A stretch of DNA of 63,280 nucleotides from an uncultured Candidatus Saccharibacteria bacterium (GTDB taxonomy: Bacteria > Patescibacteriota > Saccharimonadia > Saccharimonadales > Saccharimonadaceae), in NCBI GenBank assembly GCA_938041435.1, contig CALISR010000009.1:1-63280 (forward strand), in the 5' to 3' direction. Position 1 is the stretch's first letter. Each line of letters begins with the position of its first letter. The notes beneath the pieces are model-generated. The model was not told the origin of the DNA. It was given only the letters and a program-made list of their open reading frames with translations, and did no database searches. Shown piece after piece: positions 1 through 8,062 of this stretch. A program made the translations under genes and the position numbers.

Positions 1-603
1 TATTTTTTTATTTCTCATCTGTTCATAGCATCTATTCCAGTGTTTGCTAATAAATTTTACAGTTGTACTATCCCAAAGATTATAGCTGCACTTAACTTAC
101 CGACTTGGACTACCTATAAAAATAGCAAATTAAGGTTGGAGAAAAATCCAGTAAACAATAGTGAATCTACTCGATCACCCCAAGATATATCTATATCGTA
201 ATCGACCTATACTCTAGCATAGTGTACACAAAAGCTTCGCCTTGGCTCATGTAAAACGGTGCCACAACAACAATCTTTAAGACGCAAGTGTACATGAGAG
301 TTGCGTTTCGGATGGTGTAGAGTTCTCGGGGTAAACTGCTATCATAGCAGTATTAAAACGAGACACTCTAGAAGCCTGCCGCCCTAATAAAGATAGTTTG
401 TTTATTAGTCGCTAGCTAAGCCGATTCATCAATTACTATAACTACGATAGAATCCACTGAGGAATAAAATTGCAAACTCCTTACAAGATGTTGCAAAGAT
501 TGGGAGGTTTGTGCAGCGCTTCATTTGTTATTAATTGTCTATTGAAAATAAGCATGAGCGTATTATACTAATAATGTCACTCTCATCACAAAAGGACTAT
601 ATT
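1..603. other. Gene-free 5' stretch with promoter at its end
   Basis: I see no convincing coding frame, tRNA or CRISPR repeat in this AT-rich stretch. Its 3' end carries a plausible promoter for the secreted protein that follows: TTGAAA at 542-547, a 16-nt spacer, TATACT at 564-569, and an AAAGGA ribosome-binding site near 590-596. It may hold the 3' region or regulatory RNA of an upstream locus, but nothing specific is recognisable. Confidence 0.5.
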
Positions 604-1095
604 ATGAAATCGATCACAAACATCTCGAAAAAGACTGTTGGTATTATCGCCTGTATTTGCTTTATTACTGGTGCGCTTGCATCGGCAGGTGCTACTTCTG
701 TGCAACATCATGCAGCTACTACACCACCCAAGCCGCCCGTTGTTACCTACACAGACTGCTCAACCGAAGAAATCCCCTTCGAGACACACTACGAAGGCGA
801 ATCGGGTGCCTATGGGCATACTGATACTATCAAGCAACAAGGTAAACCTGGCACTAAGCAAATCTGCAAGCCCAACAAATCCGGCTACGAGAACAAAACG
901 ACAGTCATTACACAACCAGTCACTCACATTATTGTTCGGACACCCAAGCCAGCACCACAGCCAATTTCACAGCCCGAACATCACACCCCATACCGCACAG
1001 GAGCCATCTGCCGAGATGGCTGGCAATCGAGCGCTACTGGCCGTGGTGCTTGCTCACACCATGGCGGCGTAAGCGAGTGGTTATACAGCGACTAG
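604..1095 (+). CDS. Secreted DUF3761-type protein with G5-like region
   Basis: Small exported protein of about 163 residues. The start at 604 is chosen because it follows an AAAGGA site and begins a signal peptide (MKSITNISKK, hydrophobic core, then an Ala-rich cleavage region). The middle part (about residues 50-110) resembles a G5-like beta domain (EEIPFETHYE, then GKPGTKQIC). The C-terminus has CRDGWQSSATGRGACSHHGG followed by VSEW, the hallmark Cys/His segment of DUF3761, often found at the end of nuclease-like or cell-wall proteins. Probably extracellular and disulfide-containing. No enzymatic function can be assigned. A longer in-frame start at 535 would bury the signal peptide and is unlikely. 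Confidence 0.75.
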   Translation: MKSITNISKKTVGIIACICFITGALASAGATSVQHHAATTPPKPPVVTYTDCSTEEIPFETHYEGESGAYGHTDTIKQQGKPGTKQICKPNKSGYENKTTVITQPVTHIIVRTPKPAPQPISQPEHHTPYRTGAICRDGWQSSATGRGACSHHGGVSEWLYSD

Positions 1096-1112
1096 TCTGC
1101 TACAATAAAACC

Positions 1113-1742
1113 ATGTCTGAGCCGCGCGGAGTAATTTATGTTATGACCAGTGCCATTGGTGGCTTGGTCAAGATTGGCAAGACCAGCACCGACTGCTTCG
1201 AGGCGCGCATGCAGCATCTTGAATCTAACGGCTATTCTAATATCACTGGGTTGCAGCGATTAGTTGCCATTGAGGTAGATAATTACCACAAGAAGGAGCA
1301 GCTCCTGCACGAAGTCTTTAGCAAACACCGCATTGGCCGGAGCGAGTTCTTTGCGCTCGATGAGTATCTTATCCAGCGGCTGCTGCTTGCCCTTGATGGC
1401 ACGCAGATTTACCCCAAGCCAGCTCAATCCACTAGCAAAGCTGATTCGTTCGAAGCCGTTACCACCGCGCATCAGCAAGACCAACGCTTTAGCTTTTACA
1501 AAAAGGGGATCGAAAAGGGCGCAACCATCTGCTTTATCAAAGACTCAGCCACTACTGCCGTTGTAGCCGGCCCACGCGAAGTATCCTACGGCGGCAAAAC
1601 CTGGCACCTGTCTGCCCTCACCCGCCTGATCTACACCCAGCGCGGCGAAGCCAATAACTCCGGCGCATACCGCGGCGCCGACCACTGGATGTATGATGGC
1701 GTGAGGCTAACGAAGCTGGTGGATAAGATACAGAGCCAATGA
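1113..1742 (+). CDS. GIY-YIG-like (T5orf172) protein with C-terminal DUF4357
   Basis: About 209 residues from the ATG at 1113. The N-terminal half reads GVIYVMTSAIGGLVKIGKTS, the pattern of T5orf172/Mug113-type GIY-YIG domains, and continues with ARMQHLE and a QLLHEVFSKHRIGRSEFF segment typical of that family. The C-terminal half (FSFYKKGIEKGATICF to TKLVDKIQ) resembles DUF4357, which is often fused to restriction-modification or GIY-YIG proteins. Likely a cytosolic DNA-binding or nuclease-like protein of unknown role. It lies only 17 nt after the preceding gene. An upstream in-frame start at 1050 overlaps that gene and is not preferred. Confidence 0.7.
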   Translation: MSEPRGVIYVMTSAIGGLVKIGKTSTDCFEARMQHLESNGYSNITGLQRLVAIEVDNYHKKEQLLHEVFSKHRIGRSEFFALDEYLIQRLLLALDGTQIYPKPAQSTSKADSFEAVTTAHQQDQRFSFYKKGIEKGATICFIKDSATTAVVAGPREVSYGGKTWHLSALTRLIYTQRGEANNSGAYRGADHWMYDGVRLTKLVDKIQSQ

Positions 1743-1869
1743 CACACTCTCGTTAGTCCAGGTGTCGATCTTCGCTGAATCAAACTCAATCCCGGCCACA
1801 TGGCACTTCATTAGGTAGCCTCATCAATCGGATTGACAATCGAAAAGAATGATCAAGCAGATCTTTCTA

Positions 1870-1899
1870 TTGACAGCCTTCTTGTTGTTTTCATATAAT
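1870..1899 (+). promoter_or_regulatory. Near-consensus sigma70 promoter of tetR gene
   Basis: TTGACA at 1870-1875 and TATAAT at 1894-1899 are separated by 18 nt. Both hexamers are perfect consensus, the strongest promoter I can see in the window. The palindrome at 1901-1928 sits directly downstream, so repression by the encoded TetR protein is likely. Confidence 0.85.
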
Positions 1900-1900
1900 A

Positions 1901-1928
1901 TGAATGAATATAAAAATTTATTCATTCA
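1901..1928. promoter_or_regulatory. Perfect inverted repeat, likely TetR operator
   Basis: Arms TGAATGAATA (1901-1910) and TATTCATTCA (1919-1928) are perfect 10-bp inverted repeats around an 8-bp AT spacer. The element begins 2 nt after the -10 box and covers the likely transcription start, a standard position for TetR-family autorepression. Binding is inferred from position and symmetry. Confidence 0.8.
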
Positions 1929-1957
1929 GAGCATTACAATGAGGGAGGTTACGAGCG

Positions 1958-2533
1958 TTGGACAAAAGACAAGCATTAAAAACCGCCGCCTATGGCGTCT
2001 TCTCAAAAAAGGGTTATAAAGAGGCCGGGATCTCAGAAATCGCTAAACGTGCTGGCGTAGCAGTTGGTTCTTTTTATAACTACTACAACAATAAGGAGAC
2101 TATCTTTCTAGATGTGTACATTGAAGAGAATGACCGTGTTCGCCAGGCGATGATGGATGACATCGATTGGCGGCAAGATCTGGTCAAACTTGTGAGGCAG
2201 ATTTTTGAACAGTCACGTAGCCTCGTTTCGTCCAACAAAATTCTGGCGGAATGGCATAATCCAGCCATTTCTCGTACGCTGCGCAGCTATTATTCTTCGG
2301 GCAAAGGCAAATCAACCAATACTTTTCATCAGTTTTTAGTCGAAACCTTTACTAGTCGTATGATGGCGGAAGGATATTCAGAGGAAAAGATTCAGGATAT
2401 TTTACAAGTGTATAATTTGTTTTACTACATGGATATGCATATCACCGAAGGTGATTTTCCGGGTATCGATAGGACACTAGAAGTACTTGCCACTACCTTT
2501 GTGAAAGGTATTTTACATAATGAAAAGGGGTAA
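1958..2533 (+). CDS. TetR/AcrR-family transcriptional regulator
   Basis: 191 residues starting with TTG at 1958, supported by a GAGGGAGG ribosome-binding site at 1941-1948. The N-terminal helix-turn-helix is typical of TetR: ALKTAAYGVFSKKGYKEAGI, then IAKRAGVAVGSFYNYYNNKE (about residues 7-47). The C-terminal ligand-binding half is divergent and gives no ligand clue. It sits behind a consensus promoter with a palindromic operator and directly precedes a flavin-reductase-like gene, which it probably controls together with itself. Base composition is lower in GC than the nearby core genes by eye, which could reflect recent acquisition. Confidence 0.9.
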   Translation: MDKRQALKTAAYGVFSKKGYKEAGISEIAKRAGVAVGSFYNYYNNKETIFLDVYIEENDRVRQAMMDDIDWRQDLVKLVRQIFEQSRSLVSSNKILAEWHNPAISRTLRSYYSSGKGKSTNTFHQFLVETFTSRMMAEGYSEEKIQDILQVYNLFYYMDMHITEGDFPGIDRTLEVLATTFVKGILHNEKG

Positions 2534-2537
2534 AAAA

Positions 2538-3293
2538 ATGGTTATCATCGTTATATCTATTCTTGCAGTTATAGGCCTTGTCACTTGGGGTGCCATCGCC
2601 TACTTAGGAAGAGGCCAAACGTTATCAATCAAATCCATCGAAAACCCTCACGGCGACCTCCACGTCATTCGCCTAGCAAAGCCTAATAATATGACGTGGA
2701 AGGCAGGCTCTTATGCCAAGATTACGCTACCCAGTACGGCATCTGGTGGTAAAAAGAATGACTATACGGGTGATCAAACAAGTCGTTGGCTGAGTATTGC
2801 CTCCAGCCCCGAGGACAATGAAATCGTCATAGTAACCCACAATAGTGGCAGCCCCTATAAAAAAGCTTTGACTCACCTACCGGCAGGCAGCCAGATAGAG
2901 ATGAGTTGGCTAGACTCTTCTTTGTCAGTTACAGACAGCAGCGAGCCGTTAGTTTGTTTTGCATCTGATGTCGGCATCTCGGCAATGCGACCAATTGTCA
3001 GGCAGTGGGCTGGCAAACGCCCTGTTATTCTCTACCATTTAGACAAGGGAGTAACGATCTTTGACAAGGAGCTCTCGGAATTAGCAAATAAAACAGCCAA
3101 TGTCACCTATGAAACCAATGCCAGTCTTTCCCTGAGTCAAGAACGCTTTAAAAAGTCGATAGATACGTACGGCAAGAAAGCTCAGTATCTCTTAGCTGGA
3201 CAGCCTGATGATGTAAAAGCGATGAAGAAACTCCTTCAAGACAACAAGATGTATGATAACGTCAAATCAAGTACTTTTCGGGGATTGAAGTAG
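2538..3293 (+). CDS. Membrane-anchored FNR-like flavin reductase
   Basis: About 251 residues. ATG at 2538 is preferred over 2520 because AAGGGGT lies at a suitable distance upstream. An N-terminal membrane anchor (IIVISILAVIGLVTWGAIAY) is followed by a ferredoxin-NADP reductase-type fold: RWLSIASSP resembles the FAD-binding RxYS motif, FASDVGISAMRPIV resembles the GGxGxxP nucleotide loop, and the chain ends in an aromatic-containing FRGLK. No ferredoxin domain or heme-binding helices are present, so the electron acceptor is unknown. It starts 4 nt after the tetR stop and very likely forms one transcript with it. A role in redox or drug/nitro-compound response is speculative. Confidence 0.75.
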   Translation: MVIIVISILAVIGLVTWGAIAYLGRGQTLSIKSIENPHGDLHVIRLAKPNNMTWKAGSYAKITLPSTASGGKKNDYTGDQTSRWLSIASSPEDNEIVIVTHNSGSPYKKALTHLPAGSQIEMSWLDSSLSVTDSSEPLVCFASDVGISAMRPIVRQWAGKRPVILYHLDKGVTIFDKELSELANKTANVTYETNASLSLSQERFKKSIDTYGKKAQYLLAGQPDDVKAMKKLLQDNKMYDNVKSSTFRGLK

Positions 3294-3299
3294 TGACTG

Positions 3300-5267
3300 T
3301 TATGCGCGTCGCACATAGTGCGCCAGTAGCACCCCACCAGCAAGCAACGCCGCTGTCGCGAGGACAAATTGCCAGAGTGATATACCAGTGTCAGCCAAGA
3401 GGCCGTGGAATTGGCTTGGTTTGGCTAGCTGAGTGGGCTGGTTGGGTTTATTTGGATCGAGTGGATTTGTCGCCAGTGCCGCGCGGCACTCCGACCAAAT
3501 TGCTTCTGGGTAGCTGGCCGCCAACACATACCACGCCGTCGATGCCACTGAGTTTGCATTAGTTAGTTCATTTGGCAGATCGGCCTTGGACGCGTACTGC
3601 CACGCACCATTGGGCCGCTGTGCTGGGTAAGTATCTGTCAAGATTGCCCGCGCCGTGGCTGTGTCTCCAGCAATGTTATGCGCCTGCGCTACACCATACG
3701 TCCCCTCAAACCACACGGTTGGCACGTAATTACCTGTCAAATACGGCGTGTAGCCTTTTGCCGCACCATCGGTTGTTTTGTAGCTGGCAGTATAAGCAAG
3801 CGCTTGCTTAGCTTTGTCGTATTCGCCGATCGCATTAAGGAAAATTGAGCCCCAGCTTGTTGTATCGAGCGCCTTGCTACTATCGTTATACCCTTGGTTA
3901 AAGCGCCCTTCGGAAGCATTCCATAGTTTTGCTACTGTCACTTTGGCAAGTTCGTCTGCCTTCTGGGCATACTGCTTATCGCCCAGCACGCGGGCTGCCC
4001 GTTCGTACACATGCCACATGTCGGTGTTATGCTCGGTAGCATGCCACGCGATATCCTTCTTGACGCCATTATCAATCTTCACTCCGCCACGGAATAACCC
4101 GGCAGCATCACCAGTCGTCGTCTTCATTGTCTCAAGCCAACGGAAGGTATCGAGAATCATCTGACGCACCCCCTGCTGGTCACCATACTTTTCCATATAG
4201 CGGATGAGCGCATACTGCACAAAGGCGATACCGCCAGTATAATAAATCGGCTGCTGGATCCCTGTATAATCAAGCTGGTGCGCACTCGCCGGGAAGGCCC
4301 CCTTCTGCCCACCCGTCTTAACTTGGATTGCGCTTAGGCCATGCACGAGTTTATCTGCCATTGCCCGATCGTCCGCACCAATCGCCACAAGTAGCGCCAG
4401 CGACTGATCATACACATAGCTGTACGACTCACGCGGTGTACCATAGCCGTCTTGGCCCGGTGCATACTCATACGAGCGAATGAGCCCCGCCAGCTCTGGC
4501 TTGAAATACTCGGCAATGATAGTTTTAGTTGCTGTATCATAGAGGCGAATTAATTTATGCCCCTTACCTACTGCATCAAAGCTAAAAGTATTATCTGCCT
4601 GGGCTGGCTGCGTAGCTTGGAGGTATTCTTTATCAGATACCGCGTAGAGCTGCACCTCAAGATTCTTATATGTCACAGGTCGCGGCCAGCTCTCGCCAAT
4701 TTGCTGCCCCGTCACTGTGTCGTATAGCCGGAAGTGCCACGACCCCGCAAACGCCGGATTAACAGGCGAGAGGTCAAGCGTCCATGTACCATCAGGCTGC
4801 ACTGCTGCGGGTATAGCAGCTGGCTGCTCATATTCAGCATCACTGTAGAGATACGCCCGCACTTCACGTGGATTAGCCCCAGTTGGTGCTGTTCCTTTTA
4901 CTGTGCCGCGGTAACCTTCGGCAGCATGCGCAGTATGAGGAACCGTGAGCGGTGTCGCACTTTCGGTTTGTCGCGAATGTGCAAGTGTGAAGCGCCCGCT
5001 CACCTTTGCTTGGTAGTCAAAGCCATAGGCTTGTGCTGGCGTGATAGTACTACCATCACCTGGGTTACGCTTTGGCTCCATCATCTGTTTGAGCCATGCC
5101 ATCGCATGTGCTGCTGGTGCTGAGTCAGTCGCTAGTGGCCGACGTACCGCTCTGAATAGCTGATCATTTGTACCACACAGCGACGTATTCGCCCGCACTG
5201 GCGGAGCTATCGCCAGCCCATAGAGTGCACCGCATAGCAGCACGACGCTCAATCCCCATCGTTTCAT
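3300..5267 (-). CDS. LAxTG-anchored surface protein, six-hairpin glycosidase-like
   Basis: 655 residues with a good ribosome-binding site (GGAGGGGAAATA) before the ATG and an extended -10 (TATAAA, plus coordinates 5300-5305). A signal peptide (MKRWGLSVVLLCGALYGLAI, cleavage after ARA) is followed by beta-rich Ig-like segments to about residue 250. A long alpha-helical repeat region follows (about 255-600) with W/Y-rich motifs such as YTGGIAFVQYALIRYMEKYG and ATEHNTDMWHVYERAARVLG, typical of six-hairpin (alpha/alpha-6) glycoside hydrolase folds. The C-terminus has LADTG, a hydrophobic segment and an RR tail, i.e. a sorting signal of the LAxTG kind used by class E sortases. A sortase gene lies at 11121. 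Probably a wall-attached glycan-acting protein; substrate unknown. Confidence 0.75.
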   Translation of the reverse strand: MKRWGLSVVLLCGALYGLAIAPPVRANTSLCGTNDQLFRAVRRPLATDSAPAAHAMAWLKQMMEPKRNPGDGSTITPAQAYGFDYQAKVSGRFTLAHSRQTESATPLTVPHTAHAAEGYRGTVKGTAPTGANPREVRAYLYSDAEYEQPAAIPAAVQPDGTWTLDLSPVNPAFAGSWHFRLYDTVTGQQIGESWPRPVTYKNLEVQLYAVSDKEYLQATQPAQADNTFSFDAVGKGHKLIRLYDTATKTIIAEYFKPELAGLIRSYEYAPGQDGYGTPRESYSYVYDQSLALLVAIGADDRAMADKLVHGLSAIQVKTGGQKGAFPASAHQLDYTGIQQPIYYTGGIAFVQYALIRYMEKYGDQQGVRQMILDTFRWLETMKTTTGDAAGLFRGGVKIDNGVKKDIAWHATEHNTDMWHVYERAARVLGDKQYAQKADELAKVTVAKLWNASEGRFNQGYNDSSKALDTTSWGSIFLNAIGEYDKAKQALAYTASYKTTDGAAKGYTPYLTGNYVPTVWFEGTYGVAQAHNIAGDTATARAILTDTYPAQRPNGAWQYASKADLPNELTNANSVASTAWYVLAASYPEAIWSECRAALATNPLDPNKPNQPTQLAKPSQFHGLLADTGISLWQFVLATAALLAGGVLLAHYVRRA

Positions 5268-5586
5268 TATTTCCCCTCCGAAATACTCTTATGCTTATAT
5301 TTATAGCACACTTTGGCCATATCGCATATATGTCATAGCAATTTTATCCATAATTATGAGTCACCAACGCTATACACTATACTTTGGCCAGCTCAAGAGT
5401 ACTCGTGTATCACCATCAACCTCATCTGTGATATATCAAATCATTATTTCTCCACTTGAAGCTTACTTCAACTCATTACTCCCTACAGTATCAATTTGCC
5501 TCATCAGCAATCTTGTATTAGGCTAGAAGGAGGCAGGGTTGGCACCTTGCATACCAATATCGTTAAAGCCGCACGAGGAGTACTCC
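5268..5586. other. Divergent intergenic region
   Basis: Holds the promoter of the large surface protein (minus strand) and, at its right end, the GAGGAG ribosome-binding site of the DUF2188 gene. No small gene or structured RNA is evident. Confidence 0.5.
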
Positions 5587-5826
5587 ATGGCACAAAATTT
5601 TACGATTAGCGGTAACAAACTCAAAGGCTACCAGGCAGTCGCCGACGGCACTGGTCGCGTCCACTTTGTGGGCACTACCCAGGAGGAAGTCATCGACCAA
5701 ACTAGGCGCTACATGCGCCAACACGGTGGTGGCGAGCTCAGGATCCAGCGCGCCGACGGCACCGCCCAGTATCGCGATGCCGATACCGTCCCACCCAAGA
5801 AGGATCCTTTCCCGCCGCAAGGATAG
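5587..5826 (+). CDS. DUF2188 domain small protein
   Basis: 79 residues from ATG 5587, preceded by GAGGAG at a proper distance. An upstream in-frame start at 5539 lacks a ribosome-binding site. The protein shows the DUF2188 layout: a short beta hairpin with WAV-like positions (YQAVADGTGRVHFVGTTQEE), a helix, GGELRIQRADGTAQYRD, and a C-terminal DPFPPQG tail. Family members are small soluble proteins of unknown function. A hairpin terminator follows at 5839-5867. Confidence 0.85.
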   Translation: MAQNFTISGNKLKGYQAVADGTGRVHFVGTTQEEVIDQTRRYMRQHGGGELRIQRADGTAQYRDADTVPPKKDPFPPQG

Positions 5827-5838
5827 CACTCAAATGCA

Positions 5839-5867
5839 CAATACCTCTGCCAAGAGCAGAGGTATTG
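5839..5867. terminator. Bidirectional hairpin terminator
   Basis: CAATACCTCTGC (5839-5850) pairs perfectly with GCAGAGGTATTG (5856-5867) around a 5-nt loop. It lies between the convergent DUF2188 gene and the minus-strand membrane protein gene, so it can serve both. Confidence 0.8.
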
Positions 5868-5889
5868 TTATATCAGGAGAAAATACTAA

Positions 5890-6543
5890 TTACTTGAGAA
5901 GTGTATCAGGCACGCCAAGCATCCGTGCTAGCGCATACTGGAGCAAAAAGCTCAAGGATGCCATGCCTGCGCAAAACACTGCAACGATCCGCACTACATG
6001 CTGCGACAGTGGTGCCGCACCTGGCCAGATCATTAGAACAATCACCGGTACGACACAAGCCAGCGCCTTAATGCCTGCCGCAATGCGCGCGTTGAGGATG
6101 ATGCGCTGCTTCTTGCTCACTGGCTGGTGGTTTTTTGTCGCTAGGGGTGCAACTGCTTTCGTTGTCTTTTTTACTACGCGCTCGCCTGTTTTGGCAATAT
6201 TGCGTGGCAGCATGACCAGCATATAGAGACCGCACCCAATCATACCAATGGTAATGATCGCCACGAGTGCAATCGCTATTGGCTGCGGCAAGTCCGCCCC
6301 CGAGGGTATACCCTGCGGGAGTGTGATCTCCGGCTGGTCGTGCGGCTCCGGTATAACCCAAAGCGCCTTATCTCGCGTGATATATGGGTAGAGTAGCTGC
6401 ATTGCACACCACACCCACAGCAGCAAGCAAAAGAGATACCCCATCGACGCGCAGAAATGCGTCACCAAAAGCGCAAACCGCCGCGGCTGTGGCTGCTTGG
6501 GCTGCTTTTTCGACTTTGCTAGCTGAGAAGACTGCGCTACCAT
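5890..6543 (-). CDS. Predicted multi-pass membrane protein
   Basis: 217 residues of unknown family. A basic, Pro/Gln-rich N-terminus (KSKKQPKQPQPRRF) precedes about four hydrophobic segments (near residues 25-50, 88-112, 155-175 and 182-205), with a Lys-rich cytosolic loop between the second and third. A TATAAT box lies 11 nt upstream of the ATG. No catalytic motif is seen. The gene stands alone, ending at the shared terminator at 5839-5867. Confidence 0.65.
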   Translation of the reverse strand: MVAQSSQLAKSKKQPKQPQPRRFALLVTHFCASMGYLFCLLLWVWCAMQLLYPYITRDKALWVIPEPHDQPEITLPQGIPSGADLPQPIAIALVAIITIGMIGCGLYMLVMLPRNIAKTGERVVKKTTKAVAPLATKNHQPVSKKQRIILNARIAAGIKALACVVPVIVLMIWPGAAPLSQHVVRIVAVFCAGMASLSFLLQYALARMLGVPDTLLK

Positions 6544-6708
6544 AACTACTGGTCATTATACACGACAGCACAAACTGATGCTATGGTGCGTAATTTACCA
6601 CTATTTTTTATTAACAGAGCTACGCCCTCGCTAACCAAAGAAGGTCGTTTTGTAATCACATCTTCCTATCACTTGACATTATATCTCTATCTATATAGAG
6701 TTAGAAAT

Positions 6709-7086
6709 ATGAGTATATACCTCCGCCTCACGCCAGCTACCAAGGATATTCTCTATCAGCTCTATTGTGCAACAGAGGATGTATGGGGACTCCAGTTATC
6801 ACGGCGTGCTGAGCGGCCAACTGGCACGGTCTATCCACTCCTCGACCGGCTCGAACGTGAAGGATTCGTGCAGTCGCGTTGGGATGATGACTCGAGGAGA
6901 GCTGGCCCAAGGCGACGGCTCTATGTTCTCACGCCAGCTGGCCGCGCCTGGGTGCAGCAGAAACTTAAGCTCGGTGTCAAAGTTACTAAGCAGCAACGCT
7001 CGAAAGGAGTAGATTATGACACACCAAAAACAACCAGACAGAGCCAGTCGCACCCTAGCGCGGGCGATCAAGCTTGTCCCGTATAG
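6709..7086 (+). CDS. PadR-family transcriptional regulator
   Basis: About 125 residues from ATG 6709. The winged-helix motif is clear: GLQLSRRAERPTGTVYPLLD followed by RLEREGFVQSRWDD, then RRRLYVLTPAGRAWVQQKL. These are the typical PadR recognition helix and wing. After about residue 100 the sequence loses family character and overlaps the next gene by 71 nt, so the tail may be a by-product of an old frameshift. TTGACA at 6673-6678 and the palindrome CTATATAG (6691-6698) upstream may form promoter and operator. Such regulators usually control the membrane protein encoded just downstream. Confidence 0.85.
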   Translation: MSIYLRLTPATKDILYQLYCATEDVWGLQLSRRAERPTGTVYPLLDRLEREGFVQSRWDDDSRRAGPRRRLYVLTPAGRAWVQQKLKLGVKVTKQQRSKGVDYDTPKTTRQSQSHPSAGDQACPV

Positions 7087-7648
7087 CCAACGTGAGCGCT
7101 ATACACGCGAGTGGCACGCCGACCTCGCTGCGGCAACCCCGCACGAGCGCAATCATATCGCGCGCGCCGCGCTGGCAATGGGGTGGCGGCTACGCCTGCG
7201 CGATATAGGGGCATTACTCCTTGGTGGACGTGGAGCGAGTAAGGCGGCAGTGTGGTGGATTGGCATAGTCGCGTTTATTGTACTATGGCCACTTTTTCCG
7301 CTAGTTTTCATTTCTCTTTGTGGATTTGTTGTATTTCTCTCGCTTGTCTATGTTGGAACGCCCTCACGATTCAGCCACTGGCTTATGGTAGTGAGCGGAG
7401 CGCTATTTCTTGGTGCGACAAGCTTCTCAGTGTGGTCATTTGTTACCCAGCTCAATGCGGCCGACCGAGGAGAAGATATGTCGTTTCTTGCACCATGGAC
7501 AAAGGTCGCGTTTGTAGTTATTGCGATAAGTGTTTGCTTGTTCATTGTCGGGAGTTTTCTTGCTTTGCAGAGAGAAAAGTCACTAAAAAAAGTAAGCTAT
7601 TTTTACTCTTACTGCTGCAGTATTATTAAAAATGATCTGGCCGCATAA
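7016..7648 (+). CDS. HAAS-like N-terminus membrane protein, PadR partner
   Basis: 210 residues. The start at 7016 has an AAAGGAG site at 7001-7007 even though this lies inside padR. The soluble N-terminus (LARAIKLVPYSQRERYTREW, then HADLAAATPHERNHIARAAL) resembles the permease-prefix/HAAS domains often paired with PadR regulators. About four membrane helices follow (residues 75-105, 115-135, 155-180). No transport or enzymatic motif is visible, so it may be a sensor or an envelope-stress protein. The 3' end overlaps the tRNA-Pro terminator hairpin on the opposite strand. Confidence 0.7.
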   Translation: MTHQKQPDRASRTLARAIKLVPYSQRERYTREWHADLAAATPHERNHIARAALAMGWRLRLRDIGALLLGGRGASKAAVWWIGIVAFIVLWPLFPLVFISLCGFVVFLSLVYVGTPSRFSHWLMVVSGALFLGATSFSVWSFVTQLNAADRGEDMSFLAPWTKVAFVVIAISVCLFIVGSFLALQREKSLKKVSYFYSYCCSIIKNDLAA

Positions 7649-7656
7649 GCCAGATC
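7634..7656 (-). terminator. Terminator of the tRNA-Pro genes
   Basis: GATCTGGC (7634-7641) and GCCAGATC (7649-7656) form an 8-bp perfect stem. Read on the minus strand the stem is followed by a T-rich run (ATTTTTAATAATA). It therefore terminates the leftward tRNA transcript and overlaps the last codons and stop of the rightward membrane-protein gene. Confidence 0.75.
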
Positions 7657-7672
7657 AAATAATTTACAAACA

Positions 7673-7748
7673 TGGTCGGGGTGACTGGACTCAAACCAGC
7701 GACCTCGCGGTCCCAAACCGCGCGCGCTATCAACTGCGCCACACCCCG
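7673..7748 (-). tRNA. tRNA-Pro(UGG)
   Basis: A complete cloverleaf on the minus strand with acceptor CGGGGTG pairing with CACCCCG, a GTTTGAGTC-type T-loop, and encoded 3' CCA. The anticodon stem CGCGG/CCGCG encloses loop TTTGGGA, so the anticodon is TGG (Pro). Confidence 0.95.
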
Positions 7749-7795
7749 ATACGCTTTATATCACACGGGCGACCACTCTTTGCCAGGGCAAAATA

Positions 7796-7872
7796 TGGTC
7801 GGGGTGACTGGATTTGAACCAGCGACCTCACCGTCCCGAACGGTGCGCGCTACCAAGCTGCGCCACACCCCG
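7796..7872 (-). tRNA. tRNA-Pro(CGG)
   Basis: Minus-strand cloverleaf with the same acceptor stem as its neighbour and encoded CCA. The anticodon stem CACCG/CGGTG encloses TTCGGGA, so the anticodon is CGG (Pro). It lies 47 nt upstream of tRNA-Pro(UGG) in the same orientation and is probably co-transcribed with it. Confidence 0.95.
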
Positions 7873-8062
7873 CGATACAAGACTTTGCCATCATACCACA
7901 CAATATAGCAACTTGTCTACTGTTCTTGCTATCAAAGCCAATGCACTTACCCCACAAGCATAAGGTCGCCCTGCGATATTTATCTAAGAAGCTGTTAAAT
8001 AAGCAATCACCAACCAACCCAGCCCATACTGGCCTGCCATGAAGACACAGGTGCTGACCCTA

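Noticed and set aside
7673..7872. tRNA pair as an integration site
   Set aside because: No integrase gene nearby and no partial duplicate of the tRNA 3' end elsewhere in the window; the similarity is simply two proline isoacceptors.
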